Assembly: GCA_027050775.1 (NCBI GenBank)
Contig: JALUBH010000025.1
Location: 36,457 to 100,456 of the forward strand
Direction: 5' to 3'
Origin: Campylobacteraceae bacterium
GTDB lineage: Bacteria; Campylobacterota; Campylobacteria; Campylobacterales; Sulfurospirillaceae
Length of the DNA: 64,000 nucleotides
Under the pieces are notes generated by a model that was given only the letters and a program-made list of their open reading frames with translations, did not search any database and was not told where the DNA came from. Shown here piece after piece: positions 32,542 to 40,577 of the stretch (its first letter is position 1; every line of letters starts with the position of its first letter). Made by a program: the position numbers and the translations under genes.

Positions 32542-33582
32542 AATTTTTGTTCCAATATTTTCTATACTCTGTATGTCAATTTCATATTTTAATCTATCGA
32601 CAAGTTTTTTCACTATATTTAGACCTAGTCCTATGCCTCTATCGTTCTCCTTATAGTATCTTTGAAAGACTTTTTTAGGATTTTTTATACCTATTCCGGT
32701 ATCTTCTATAGTTATATGTTTTTCATCTACGGTTATAGATACCTTTCCATTTTCTCTATTGTATTTGCATGCGTTTGAGATGAGATTGTCTAAGATTCTA
32801 CTTATCGCATCGTGTGAAGTTTGTATATTTTCAATATAAATATGACTTGTAAAACTTATATCAGGATAAAGATATTTGAAAAATAAAATTTTTTCTTTAA
32901 TCATGACGGCTATGTTAAATTCGCTGATTTCAAGAGGCATCTCCTTTATAATTGACTCTAGGTTGTTATAGAGTGAACCAATTTTCTTAACAGAAAATTC
33001 AATTCTTTTAATCGCTTCTCTAGAGGGTTTTTGTTTTATTATTTTTATATTTAAGAGAATTGATGAGATTGGTGTGTTTAAATCATGAATGATATCTTTC
33101 AAAAACTCATCTAGTAAAAAAAGTGCTTTTTTTAGAGGATTGATTGCAAAAAGTGAATATATTATCGAAAGTAACAAAAGTATTAAAGCGCTTATAGTAA
33201 AGTATGCAAAAGCCTTTTTTTCTATTTTTTCTATATGTTTTTTGTATCTTTTATGTGGATATATGATTTTAAGAGAATTTTTTTTAGAATTTGGTATATC
33301 AAAATATGCAAATATTTCACTATTTGTAATATGTAGAACATAGAGTTCGTTTATATTTTTCAATGGGACTACTTCTACAGCCATATCTTTGTCTTTGAAG
33401 TTATAATTGTATAATTTTATTTTATTAAATATCTCTACATGTAAAGAATTTTTTTGTTCATTTAAATAGAACCAGAAGATTATACTGTTTAAAAGCAAAA
33501 GAGTGGTGAAAAATAGTATGAAGCTCTTGAGAAAAGACTCTTTTTCATATCTCTTCAAGACGATATCCTTGTCCTCTGACAT
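32524..33582 (-). CDS. Sensor histidine kinase of an uncharacterised two-component pair
   Basis: A 352-residue membrane kinase. Membrane segments at about residues 19-40 and 125-147 enclose a small periplasmic sensor of some 85 residues with no recognisable domain. HisKA: KDIIHDLNTPISSI with phospho-His166. ATPase domain: DNLISNACKYN (N box), EDTGIGIK (G1), GIGLGLNIV (G2), GTKIQVTL at the end. No HAMP linker is evident. It overlaps the response regulator gene by 38 bp. A near copy of the CTCTACATGTAGAG palindrome encodes SLHVE just after the first membrane helix. Stimulus unknown. Confidence 0.88.
   Translation of the reverse strand: MSEDKDIVLKRYEKESFLKSFILFFTTLLLLNSIIFWFYLNEQKNSLHVEIFNKIKLYNYNFKDKDMAVEVVPLKNINELYVLHITNSEIFAYFDIPNSKKNSLKIIYPHKRYKKHIEKIEKKAFAYFTISALILLLLSIIYSLFAINPLKKALFLLDEFLKDIIHDLNTPISSILLNIKIIKQKPSREAIKRIEFSVKKIGSLYNNLESIIKEMPLEISEFNIAVMIKEKILFFKYLYPDISFTSHIYIENIQTSHDAISRILDNLISNACKYNRENGKVSITVDEKHITIEDTGIGIKNPKKVFQRYYKENDRGIGLGLNIVKKLVDRLKYEIDIQSIENIGTKIQVTLK
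33433..33446 (+). repeat. Near-exact copy of the CTCTACATGTAGAG palindrome in the kinase gene
   Basis: CTCTACATGTAAAG, one change from the exact repeat. On the minus strand it encodes Leu-His-Val-Glu at about residues 47-50 of the kinase. Confidence 0.6.
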
Positions 33583-34180
33583 TTAAAATATCGATATTCA
33601 GAATTTTTTTTATTTTTGAAAGATGTACTCTAAGAGCTAAATCGGTTGGTTTTTCCATTGTGTCCAATAGCTCATTTTTATTTACTGTTTTGCCGATATT
33701 TTTAAGAAGTAATAGAAATATTTCTTTGTCTATTTGGGGAAGTTTAAGGATTTTGTTATCTTTTTTTATGGTAAAATCATCAGCGTTGAACTCTATATCT
33801 TTGTATTTGATTTTTGAATCTTTGATGTTTAATTTTGCATCTATTCTTATGAGTAGTTCATCAAAATCAAAAGGTTTTTTTATATAATCATCAGCTCCTG
33901 AATTAAACCCTTTGGAGAGAGATTCTATGTCTCTTAATGCTGTTATAAAAAATGCAGGCGTTTTATCCCCGCTATCTCTAAGCTCTTTTAGGAAATCAAA
34001 ACCATTAAGAAAAGGTACATTTACATCTAGTAGATAAAGATCAAAGCTGTTTTCAAAAGAGATATCAAGCGCAGCATTTCCATTTTTTGCTATTAGTGTT
34101 TGATATCCACGATCTTCTAGAAGTTCTTTGAGTGTTTGGGATAAAATCTCATCATCCTCTAAAAGTAAAATCTTATACAT
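33545..34180 (-). CDS. OmpR/PhoB-family response regulator of an uncharacterised two-component pair
   Basis: A 211-residue regulator: receiver domain with LLEDDEI, the phospho-acceptor in LYLLDVNVPFLNG (about Asp52), ITAL and KPFDF; then a winged helix with LPQIDKEIFLLLL, NKNELLD and VRGQGYRLE. The DNA-binding domain is slightly short but complete. It starts 3 bp after the ABC permease gene and overlaps the kinase gene by 38 bp, so transporter parts and signalling genes are one transcript. It is the natural candidate to bind the repeats at 32522-32541. Confidence 0.9.
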   Translation of the reverse strand: MYKILLLEDDEILSQTLKELLEDRGYQTLIAKNGNAALDISFENSFDLYLLDVNVPFLNGFDFLKELRDSGDKTPAFFITALRDIESLSKGFNSGADDYIKKPFDFDELLIRIDAKLNIKDSKIKYKDIEFNADDFTIKKDNKILKLPQIDKEIFLLLLKNIGKTVNKNELLDTMEKPTDLALRVHLSKIKKILNIDILNVRGQGYRLEEI

Positions 34181-34183
34181 AGT

Positions 34184-34912
34184 TTAATCCTTCATCTTCT
34201 TTTCCAATCTTCTTGAGTACAAAGATATGGGATATGTCAAAAGAAGATATCCTATGGCTAATGGTATGTAACTCTCTAAAGTTGAAAAAGTATAAGAGTT
34301 AACTTCTTGTGCGTTCATGGTCAATTCATTAACTGAGATGATAGATAAAAGAGAAGAATCCTTGATAATTGATGCAAATTGACCCGTAAGAGGAGGTAGT
34401 ATTCTTTTGTAGGCTTGTGGAAATATGATATATTGGTATGTTTGAAATGGAGTGAAACCAAGGGAAAGACCTGTTTCGTATTGTTCTTTTGAGATGCTAA
34501 AGATTGCCGCTCTTATGATTTCACTTATGTATGCACCTGAAAATATAGCTAAAATCAAGACGCCCGCAATATATCTGTTATTAAGCCCGATATTTGCAGC
34601 CACAACATAAAAAAATATCAATATTTGTACTAAAAGAGGTGTTCCTCTTATAGTTTCTACATAAAACCTAGAAAAGAAACGCAGTAATATTATCTTTGAA
34701 TTTTGTCCATAAGCAAAAAATAAGCCTATAAAAAAACTCAAGATAAGAGAAAAAAAGGATATATAAATAGTTGTAAAAAAACCATCTATAAACATTTGTC
34801 TATATTCGTATATGCTTTGCCAATTAAAATTATACGCAGTACCTACAAACATAAAGTAAAAAAATAGACCTATGATTGCAAAAAGTAGTATAAAATTGAA
34901 GATGTAAACCAT
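34184..34912 (-). CDS. Polar amino acid-type ABC transporter permease
   Basis: A 242-residue (or longer) inner-membrane permease of the His/Glu/Gln family with five hydrophobic segments. FTTIYISFFSLILSFFIG, the EAA loop ETGLSLGFTPFQTYQYIIFPQA (short: LSLGFTPFQTYQYI) and VETIRGTPLLVQI are typical. ATG 34912 has no RBS. The frame stays open upstream to an ATT at 34974 that has AGGAG 5 bp before it and would add 21 residues (KFKNLFIEKIGYKEDAKIDT), so the real start may be AUU 34974. Next to it are a binding protein gene upstream and a response regulator downstream. No ATPase gene is near. Confidence 0.85.
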   Translation of the reverse strand: MVYIFNFILLFAIIGLFFYFMFVGTAYNFNWQSIYEYRQMFIDGFFTTIYISFFSLILSFFIGLFFAYGQNSKIILLRFFSRFYVETIRGTPLLVQILIFFYVVAANIGLNNRYIAGVLILAIFSGAYISEIIRAAIFSISKEQYETGLSLGFTPFQTYQYIIFPQAYKRILPPLTGQFASIIKDSSLLSIISVNELTMNAQEVNSYTFSTLESYIPLAIGYLLLTYPISLYSRRLEKKMKD

Positions 34913-34983
34913 GGTATCTATTTTTGCATCTTCTTTGTATCCAATTTTTTCTATAAATAGATTTTTAAATTTAATATTCTCTC

Positions 34984-35775
34984 CTAAAAGAAAAATGGTA
35001 TATTTAATTCAATAAATTTTTTCTTAACATTTTTTAAATATTTATTGGCTAATTTGTTAAATGTACCGTCGCTCTTGGCTTTTCTTATGAAATTATTTAT
35101 TTTGGCCTTTAGTTCAGGTTCATTTTTTCTAAGTGCGATACCCCAATAGCCAGGGTTTTTTGTTATGGGTTGAAGCAAAGCTACTGTTGTTTTTTTGTGC
35201 TTTTCCCAGTCTCTATATATGGTCAATTGGTCGTATATAAAAGCATCGGCTCTTTTTTGTATCACTTCTAAAACAGCAGAACTCTCTTTATCGAGAACAA
35301 GAATTCTTGCTTTTTTTAAGTGCTTAACTGCATATAAATGTCCCGTAGTTCCCTTTTTAACTGCAACTACTTTGTCTTTTTGATTCAAATCTTTAATGCT
35401 TTTAACGCCACTTGTTGGATTTGTAAGGATGCACAAATTAGATTGTGCATAGGGTATAGAAAAATCTATCACTTTTTTTCTTTGATTGGTAATCGTCATA
35501 GAAGATATGATTATATCTATCTTTTTTGTTTTTAAAGAGGGTATGAGTCCATCCCATGCAATATTTTCTATGATAACTTTTCTGCCAAGATATTTTCCTA
35601 ATGCTTTTGCCAAATCAACGCTGATTCCACTTGGCGTACCATCTTTAGTGCTCATTTCAAAAGGAGGATACTGTAACTCCATCCCAACTCTAAGAGGTTT
35701 TTCATTTGCAGCATTTATAAATATCGGATTTAGTAGTAGTGCTAGAAATACGGAAATTAAACTTTTAAATAACAT
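34984..35775 (-). CDS. Amino acid-type ABC transporter substrate-binding protein
   Basis: A 263-residue periplasmic binding protein (SBP family 3). Signal peptide MLFKSLISVFLALLLNPIFINA; ligand-site segments MELQYPPFEM, GISVDLAKALG, ISSMTITNQRKKVIDFS (with the Arg that binds the ligand carboxylate in NQRKK) and GYWGIALRK. It probably binds a polar amino acid. It is the first gene of the minus-strand cluster ending at the TSP3-type lipoprotein, and a -10-like CATAAT lies at 35804-35799. Confidence 0.9.
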   Translation of the reverse strand: MLFKSLISVFLALLLNPIFINAANEKPLRVGMELQYPPFEMSTKDGTPSGISVDLAKALGKYLGRKVIIENIAWDGLIPSLKTKKIDIIISSMTITNQRKKVIDFSIPYAQSNLCILTNPTSGVKSIKDLNQKDKVVAVKKGTTGHLYAVKHLKKARILVLDKESSAVLEVIQKRADAFIYDQLTIYRDWEKHKKTTVALLQPITKNPGYWGIALRKNEPELKAKINNFIRKAKSDGTFNKLANKYLKNVKKKFIELNIPFFF

Positions 35776-35845
35776 AATAACTCCTAAATTAAAGTGTTAT
35801 TATGACAAAGTAATGATTATAAGTAAATTAAATCTTATAAAAATA

Positions 35846-35931
35846 TGGTACCTGAGGCCGGACTCGGACCGGCACGAGCAAAGCTCACAAGATTTTGAGT
35901 CTAGCGTGTCTACCAATTTCACCACTCAGGC
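35846..35931 (-). tRNA. tRNA-Leu (anticodon CAA), CCA encoded
   Basis: An 86-nt class II tRNA: acceptor GCCTGAG pairs with CTCAGGT (G1-U72 wobble), followed by A and an encoded CCA. The D arm has AAATTGGTAGAC, the anticodon loop is CTCAAAA (CAA, leucine UUG), and a long variable arm (TGTGAGCTTTGCTCG) identifies the Leu type. The T loop reads TCCGAGT where TTCGAGT is standard, so the nearly universal T/Psi at position 55 is C. The anticodon stem also has one T-T mismatch. Confidence 0.93.
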
Positions 35932-35951
35932 ACCTGAAACAAGAAAAGAAT

Positions 35952-35999
35952 AGTACAAAAAAAAAGCTTAAAGAGTGATTATACACAACTTTAAGCTTT
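35952..35999 (-). terminator. Rho-independent terminator of the HU gene
   Basis: On the minus strand AAAGCTTAAAG (35999-35989) pairs with CTTTAAGCTTT (35973-35963) and is followed by a run of T (plus-strand A run 35956-35965). It lies 18 bp after the HU stop codon, between it and tRNA-Leu. Confidence 0.85.
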
Positions 36000-36016
36000 A
36001 TTGTATTATTTGCTTA

Positions 36017-36295
36017 TTAAGATTTTGCAACAGCGTCTTTTAATCTTTTGCCAACTTTAAATTTTACAGCTGTTGTCGCAGGTACATCAACAATTTTATC
36101 AGTTCCAGGAACTCTTGCCTTTCTAGCTGCTCTTTTTGCAGTACTAAATGTACCAAAACCTATAAAACTGACATTTTTACCCGCAACTAGTGCTTCTTGT
36201 ACCGCTTCAATAGCTGCATCTATAACTTTTTGAGTGTCCTTTTTAGAAAGTTCAGCTTTTTCTGAAACCGCTTGAATAAACTCTGCTTTTTTCAT
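36017..36295 (-). CDS. hup: HU family DNA-binding protein
   Basis: A 92-residue nucleoid protein that bends DNA non-specifically. It has MKKAEFIQAVSEKAELSKKD, GKNVSFIGFGTF and the DNA-arm segment RKARVPGTDKIVDVPATTAVKFKVG (short: RVPGTDKIVDVPA, in place of the common RNPxTGE...). The RVPGTD variant of the arm is as remembered from other Campylobacterota. It is monocistronic with its own terminator; an AAAGGA RBS precedes ATG 36295. Confidence 0.94.
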   Translation of the reverse strand: MKKAEFIQAVSEKAELSKKDTQKVIDAAIEAVQEALVAGKNVSFIGFGTFSTAKRAARKARVPGTDKIVDVPATTAVKFKVGKRLKDAVAKS

Positions 36296-36308
36296 TCTAC
36301 AATCCTTT

Positions 36309-36333
36309 GAAATAATGTATTTCAGGCATTGTA
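36309..36333 (-). promoter_or_regulatory. HU gene -10 box and leader palindrome
   Basis: TACAAT on the minus strand (36333-36328) is a good -10 box. Right after it, 36309-36323 (GAAATAATGTATTTC) is a 6-bp inverted repeat with a 3-bp spacer that falls in the 5' leader just before the RBS, a place where a repressor could act. The operator role is a guess. Confidence 0.45.
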
Positions 36334-36373
36334 CACTTTTTTTTAAAAAAAAACAATATTTTTTATGAAAAAT

Positions 36374-36400
36374 TAAATAAATTATGTAATAAACCGATAT
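36374..36400 (+). promoter_or_regulatory. Sigma-28 promoter of flgL
   Basis: TAAA (36374-36377), 15 bp, ACCGATAT (36393-36400). It lies 62 bp before the flgL ATG. Same layout as the flaG and flgM sites; ACCGATAT is the closest of the three to the FliA -10 consensus apart from the first base. Confidence 0.75.
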
Positions 36401-36462
36401 TTTTACACAAGGAACCTAATTTGCTTATATAATTTTAGGCGATTACTCAGGAGATTGAAATT

Positions 36463-38415
36463 ATGAGAATAACAGATTCACTTTTTTATTTAGATACGAA
36501 AAACAGTTATCAGGACAGTTTAAAAAAACTTTATGATGTAAATACACAGATTTCGTCAGGCTCTAAAATACAAAATAGTTACGAAGATACTAGTATATAT
36601 GCAGATACAATGAGACTAGATGATGAAGTAACTACACTTGAACAGGTAAAAAAGAGTAGTTCAAAAGCGCAAACATTTGCGAACAACACAGACTCTGCCA
36701 TGAATGGACTAGATGAAACTTTAATAAAGTTTAAATCAAAACTTATACGAGCTGCAAATGGAACAAATTCATCTACTAGTTTAGGTGCCATAGCAGATGA
36801 TTTAAGTGCTATGCGTGATCATTTGATGAGTATAGCAAATACTTCGATAGATGGACAATTTTTATTTTCTGGTTCAGCTTTGGATGATAAGCCGATTAAT
36901 TCAGATGGTTCATATAATGGAAATGGAGAAAAATTAACATCTTTGATAGGTTCTGGTGTTCAGTTGCCTTATAATGTAGATGGAAATTCTCTTTTTCTAG
37001 GAAATGATAGTGATTATAAAAAAATAGTCTCTTCAAATGTAAAGATGTATAGCGATCAAGATACTAAAACTATTTTAAAAGGTAGTGACACTATAGAAGA
37101 CTTGATGTCAAATAATGGCGGAGGAGACACTGCACAATCAAAAGCGTATTTTTATATACAAGGTAAAAATAGCGATGGCAGTTCTTTTAAAAAGAAAATT
37201 GCTATAGATTCTACAGATGATGTGGACGCACTTCTGAAAGGAGTTAAAAATAGTTACTCGCCAAGTGATGGTGTGGATGTGACTCTAAATGATTATGGAC
37301 AAATAGAGATAAAAGATAAAACGAGTGGTAAAAACTCACTAGACTTTAGCATGGTTGGTTCATATAAAAATGTTGACGACATAGATGATTTGACAAGTGA
37401 TGTTGTATCGTTCACTAAAAGTAATTTTATCAAATCACCTGATGCCTCTAGTGAAGATGTTTCGTTTGATAGAAATTATTTTAAAGTAAGCGGAGATAAG
37501 CTTAGTTCAAATGTTTCGCAGGTTGTTAAGTCTGACAACTCTTTTGCAACTGCAAAAACTCTTCTTGTAGATGCTTCTGGTAAGTCTTCTATTAATGGTG
37601 ATGAATTGACTATAGAATATACAGATAAAGACAATAATTCAAATTCTGCTAAAATTGACTTTGCGAGTGATGGCTCTACATTTAGTGTTAAACAAAATGA
37701 TGGAACTTACAAAAAATATAATATTTATGCTGCGGATGGAAGTGTAGTAAATGGTGATAAGATGACATACCAACAACTAAATGATGTAATTTCTATGGTA
37801 GTGTCAAATAAATTGCCAGTTCCAGTTCCAACAGGTACCAAGAGTGATTACGATAATGCTGTTATGGAGGCAAGAAAAGATGTAGATGTTTCACTTGATT
37901 ACAAAGGGAGACTTCAGATACAAGATAAAACAAATCCATCTACTAATATAAAATTTTCAATGTACGATAAATCTAGTAATGATTTTAGTAATAATACTGG
38001 TAATACTCTATCATTTATGTCAAACAATGCTGTTACTGTTGATGATTCAAATGTGGACTTTTTTAAGGATTTAGATCAGATGATTGAATCTGTAAGAGAT
38101 GGTAAATTTTCCATGGATGCTTCGGGGGACAATCCAAGAAACCTAGGTATTGAGAATTCTATACTTAAAATTGATCATCTAAGTGACCATGTGATCAAAA
38201 GACATGCAAAAATAGGGTCGTATTCAAATGCTTTGCAAAGTGCTAGCGATAGAGCAGATTTGTTAACTATCAATGTAAAAACTATACGAAGTCAGATAGC
38301 CGATGTTGATATTGGAGAAGCTTATACTAAATTTACGCAATTGAGTAACGGTTATCAAGCAACGCTCTCTACGATAGCTAAGATAAATTCAATGTCTCTT
38401 TTAAACTACATGTGA
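36463..38415 (+). CDS. flgL: Flagellar hook-associated protein 3 FlgL
   Basis: FlgL forms the second hook-filament junction zone. The 650-residue protein is long for the family because of a large, Asp/Ser-rich central domain; the ends are conserved: MRITDSLFYLDTKNSYQDSLKKLYDVNTQISSGSKIQ at the start (short: NTQISSGSKIQ) and LTINVKTIRSQIADVDIGEAYTKFTQLSNGYQATLSTIAKINSMSLLNY at the end (short: ADVDIGEAYTKFTQL). These coiled ends pack in the flagellar core. It is followed by ftsK, an order also found in Campylobacter as I recall. Confidence 0.93.
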   Translation: MRITDSLFYLDTKNSYQDSLKKLYDVNTQISSGSKIQNSYEDTSIYADTMRLDDEVTTLEQVKKSSSKAQTFANNTDSAMNGLDETLIKFKSKLIRAANGTNSSTSLGAIADDLSAMRDHLMSIANTSIDGQFLFSGSALDDKPINSDGSYNGNGEKLTSLIGSGVQLPYNVDGNSLFLGNDSDYKKIVSSNVKMYSDQDTKTILKGSDTIEDLMSNNGGGDTAQSKAYFYIQGKNSDGSSFKKKIAIDSTDDVDALLKGVKNSYSPSDGVDVTLNDYGQIEIKDKTSGKNSLDFSMVGSYKNVDDIDDLTSDVVSFTKSNFIKSPDASSEDVSFDRNYFKVSGDKLSSNVSQVVKSDNSFATAKTLLVDASGKSSINGDELTIEYTDKDNNSNSAKIDFASDGSTFSVKQNDGTYKKYNIYAADGSVVNGDKMTYQQLNDVISMVVSNKLPVPVPTGTKSDYDNAVMEARKDVDVSLDYKGRLQIQDKTNPSTNIKFSMYDKSSNDFSNNTGNTLSFMSNNAVTVDDSNVDFFKDLDQMIESVRDGKFSMDASGDNPRNLGIENSILKIDHLSDHVIKRHAKIGSYSNALQSASDRADLLTINVKTIRSQIADVDIGEAYTKFTQLSNGYQATLSTIAKINSMSLLNYM

Positions 38416-38435
38416 TATAATTGCATATATAGCTG

Positions 38436-40523
38436 ATGAAAGGATTTGATATTTTAAAAGAGACTATTTTAGTTTTGGTGGTTGCATTCTTTGTTTTTCT
38501 AGGACTTTCAACAATTTTAATGGATGCATCAGTTGTGGGAGTTTATGGTTCTGTGCTTGGCAAGGGAAACCATCATCTTTTTGGATATATATCTTATGTC
38601 TATCCTTTTGTTTTGATTGTTTTGTCATATCTCATATATAAAGAAAATAAATTTGACACAAGAAGGATTGAGATATATCTAGCCTCTGTGCTTCTGTTTT
38701 TATCCCTCCTTATGATTCAAGCTCTTTTGATAGCTCACAATGGATTTATAGGTTACTCCATCACCCAGTCAATCATCTCTTACATAGGAATAGCAGGTGT
38801 TTGGATAGTTGTTGTATCTATTATTTCGTTATGTTTCGTTATGCTTTTTGATATTGGTTTTGATGAAATTTTTTCATCTTTGGATTTAAAAGAAAAATTA
38901 TCTAGACAAAAAGAGACAAAACACTTCGAGGCGAGAGAGGTGCGAAAGAAAGAGGAGAAAAAATCTCCAAAACCAAAGAAAACAGATATTAAAAATCAAG
39001 AAAATAGCGATAAAATAGACAATCAAAAACAAGATTCTACAACACAAAGTGGAGTTGAGATTTTAAATGTTGTAGAAGAGAATGAAAAACTTTTAGAAGA
39101 GATAGATAAAGGAGAGGTTGATAAACCTAAAAATTATAAACTTCCTTCCCTGAAATTTCTTGCTGACCCGCCAAAAAGACATTCGCATGTAAATGAGAAT
39201 GAGATAGATCAAAAGATTTCAGATTTATTAGATAAGCTAAGAAGATTCAAGATAGAGGGCGATGTCGTAAGGACCTACTCCGGTCCTGTAGTCACAACTT
39301 TTGAATTTAAGCCGGCACCACACATAAAGGTGTCTAAAATTTTAACGCTTCAAGATGATTTGGCGATGGCACTAAAAGCTCAGACTATCCGCATACAAGC
39401 ACCAGTGCCAGGCAAGGATGTTGTAGGTATAGAGGTGCCAAACAAAACAATAGATACGATATATCTAAAAGAGATATTGCAAAGCGATATCTATAAAAAT
39501 TCATCTTCGCCTTTAACGATTGCCCTTGGAAAAGATATAGTTGGAAATCCTTTTGTTACGGATTTGAAAAAATTACCCCATTTGCTGATAGCGGGTACGA
39601 CGGGAAGCGGAAAGAGTGTTGGTATTAACGCTATGCTTTTATCGCTTTTATACAGAAATTCACCCGATACCTTAAAGCTTTTGATGATAGACCCTAAAAT
39701 GTTGGAATTTTCTATCTACAATGATATTCCTCATCTTCTTACTCCTGTTATCACAAAGCCAAAACATGCCATAACAGCTCTTGCAAATATGGTAAATGAG
39801 ATGGAGAGAAGATATAAGATACTCAGTCAATCAAAGACAAAAAATATAGAGAATTATAATGAAAAAGCAAAGAAGCAGGGTTTGCCACATATTCCATATA
39901 TCGTAGTGATTATAGATGAGTTAGCTGATTTGATGATGACAAGCGGCAAAGAGGTTGAATTTTATATTTCAAGATTAGCTCAAATGGCAAGGGCAAGCGG
40001 AATACACCTGCTTGTAGCAACTCAGAGACCTTCTGTTGATGTAGTTACGGGACTCATAAAAGCAAATCTTCCATCTCGTATAAGTTTTAAAGTTGGTCAA
40101 AAGATAGATAGCAAAGTTATACTTGATGCTAGTGGAGCTGATTCTCTTCTTGGTCGTGGTGATATGCTTTTTACTCCTCCTGGAAGTTCTGGGCTTATAA
40201 GACTTCATGCACCTTATGCAAGTGAAGAGGAGATTGAAAAGGTGGTTGAGTATCTTAAAAAACAACAAGCCGTAGAGTATGATGAAAGCTTTTTAAAAGA
40301 GAGTGAAAGCGATTCAAATAGTAAAGCCACAATTGATGATGAGATAGATGAATATTTTGAAGATGCTAAAAATATAGTATTAAATGAAAAAAAATGCTCT
40401 ATAAGTTATATACAAAGAAGACTTCAGATAGGATATAACAGAGCTGCGAGAATCGTTGAGCAATTAGAAGCTACAGGCATACTATCTTCTCCAAATTCTA
40501 AAGGACAAAGAGAAATTTTATGA
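38436..40523 (+). CDS. ftsK: DNA translocase FtsK
   Basis: FtsK pumps chromosome termini through the division septum. The 695-residue product has four N-terminal membrane segments, a Lys/Glu-rich linker (about residues 150-225), the RecA-type motor with Walker A AGTTGSGKSVGINAML, VVIIDELADLMM (Walker B) and ATQRPSVDVVTGLIKANLPSR, and a C-terminal winged helix (gamma domain: CSISYIQRRLQIGYNRAARIVEQLE, in part SYIQRRLQIGYNRAA). It is shorter than E. coli FtsK mainly in the linker. Confidence 0.96.
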   Translation: MKGFDILKETILVLVVAFFVFLGLSTILMDASVVGVYGSVLGKGNHHLFGYISYVYPFVLIVLSYLIYKENKFDTRRIEIYLASVLLFLSLLMIQALLIAHNGFIGYSITQSIISYIGIAGVWIVVVSIISLCFVMLFDIGFDEIFSSLDLKEKLSRQKETKHFEAREVRKKEEKKSPKPKKTDIKNQENSDKIDNQKQDSTTQSGVEILNVVEENEKLLEEIDKGEVDKPKNYKLPSLKFLADPPKRHSHVNENEIDQKISDLLDKLRRFKIEGDVVRTYSGPVVTTFEFKPAPHIKVSKILTLQDDLAMALKAQTIRIQAPVPGKDVVGIEVPNKTIDTIYLKEILQSDIYKNSSSPLTIALGKDIVGNPFVTDLKKLPHLLIAGTTGSGKSVGINAMLLSLLYRNSPDTLKLLMIDPKMLEFSIYNDIPHLLTPVITKPKHAITALANMVNEMERRYKILSQSKTKNIENYNEKAKKQGLPHIPYIVVIIDELADLMMTSGKEVEFYISRLAQMARASGIHLLVATQRPSVDVVTGLIKANLPSRISFKVGQKIDSKVILDASGADSLLGRGDMLFTPPGSSGLIRLHAPYASEEEIEKVVEYLKKQQAVEYDESFLKESESDSNSKATIDDEIDEYFEDAKNIVLNEKKCSISYIQRRLQIGYNRAARIVEQLEATGILSSPNSKGQREIL

Positions 40524-40542
40524 TTTTTAAATAACTTTGTGC

Positions 40543-40569
40543 TACAATCTCTATAAAAATTGTTAGGAG
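40543..40569 (+). promoter_or_regulatory. acnB promoter -10 and RBS
   Basis: TACAAT (40543-40548) is a likely -10 box. AGGAG (40565-40569) lies 8 bp before ATG 40578 and decides that start over the earlier in-frame TTG at 40560. Confidence 0.45.
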
Positions 40570-40577
40570 TTGTAAAT

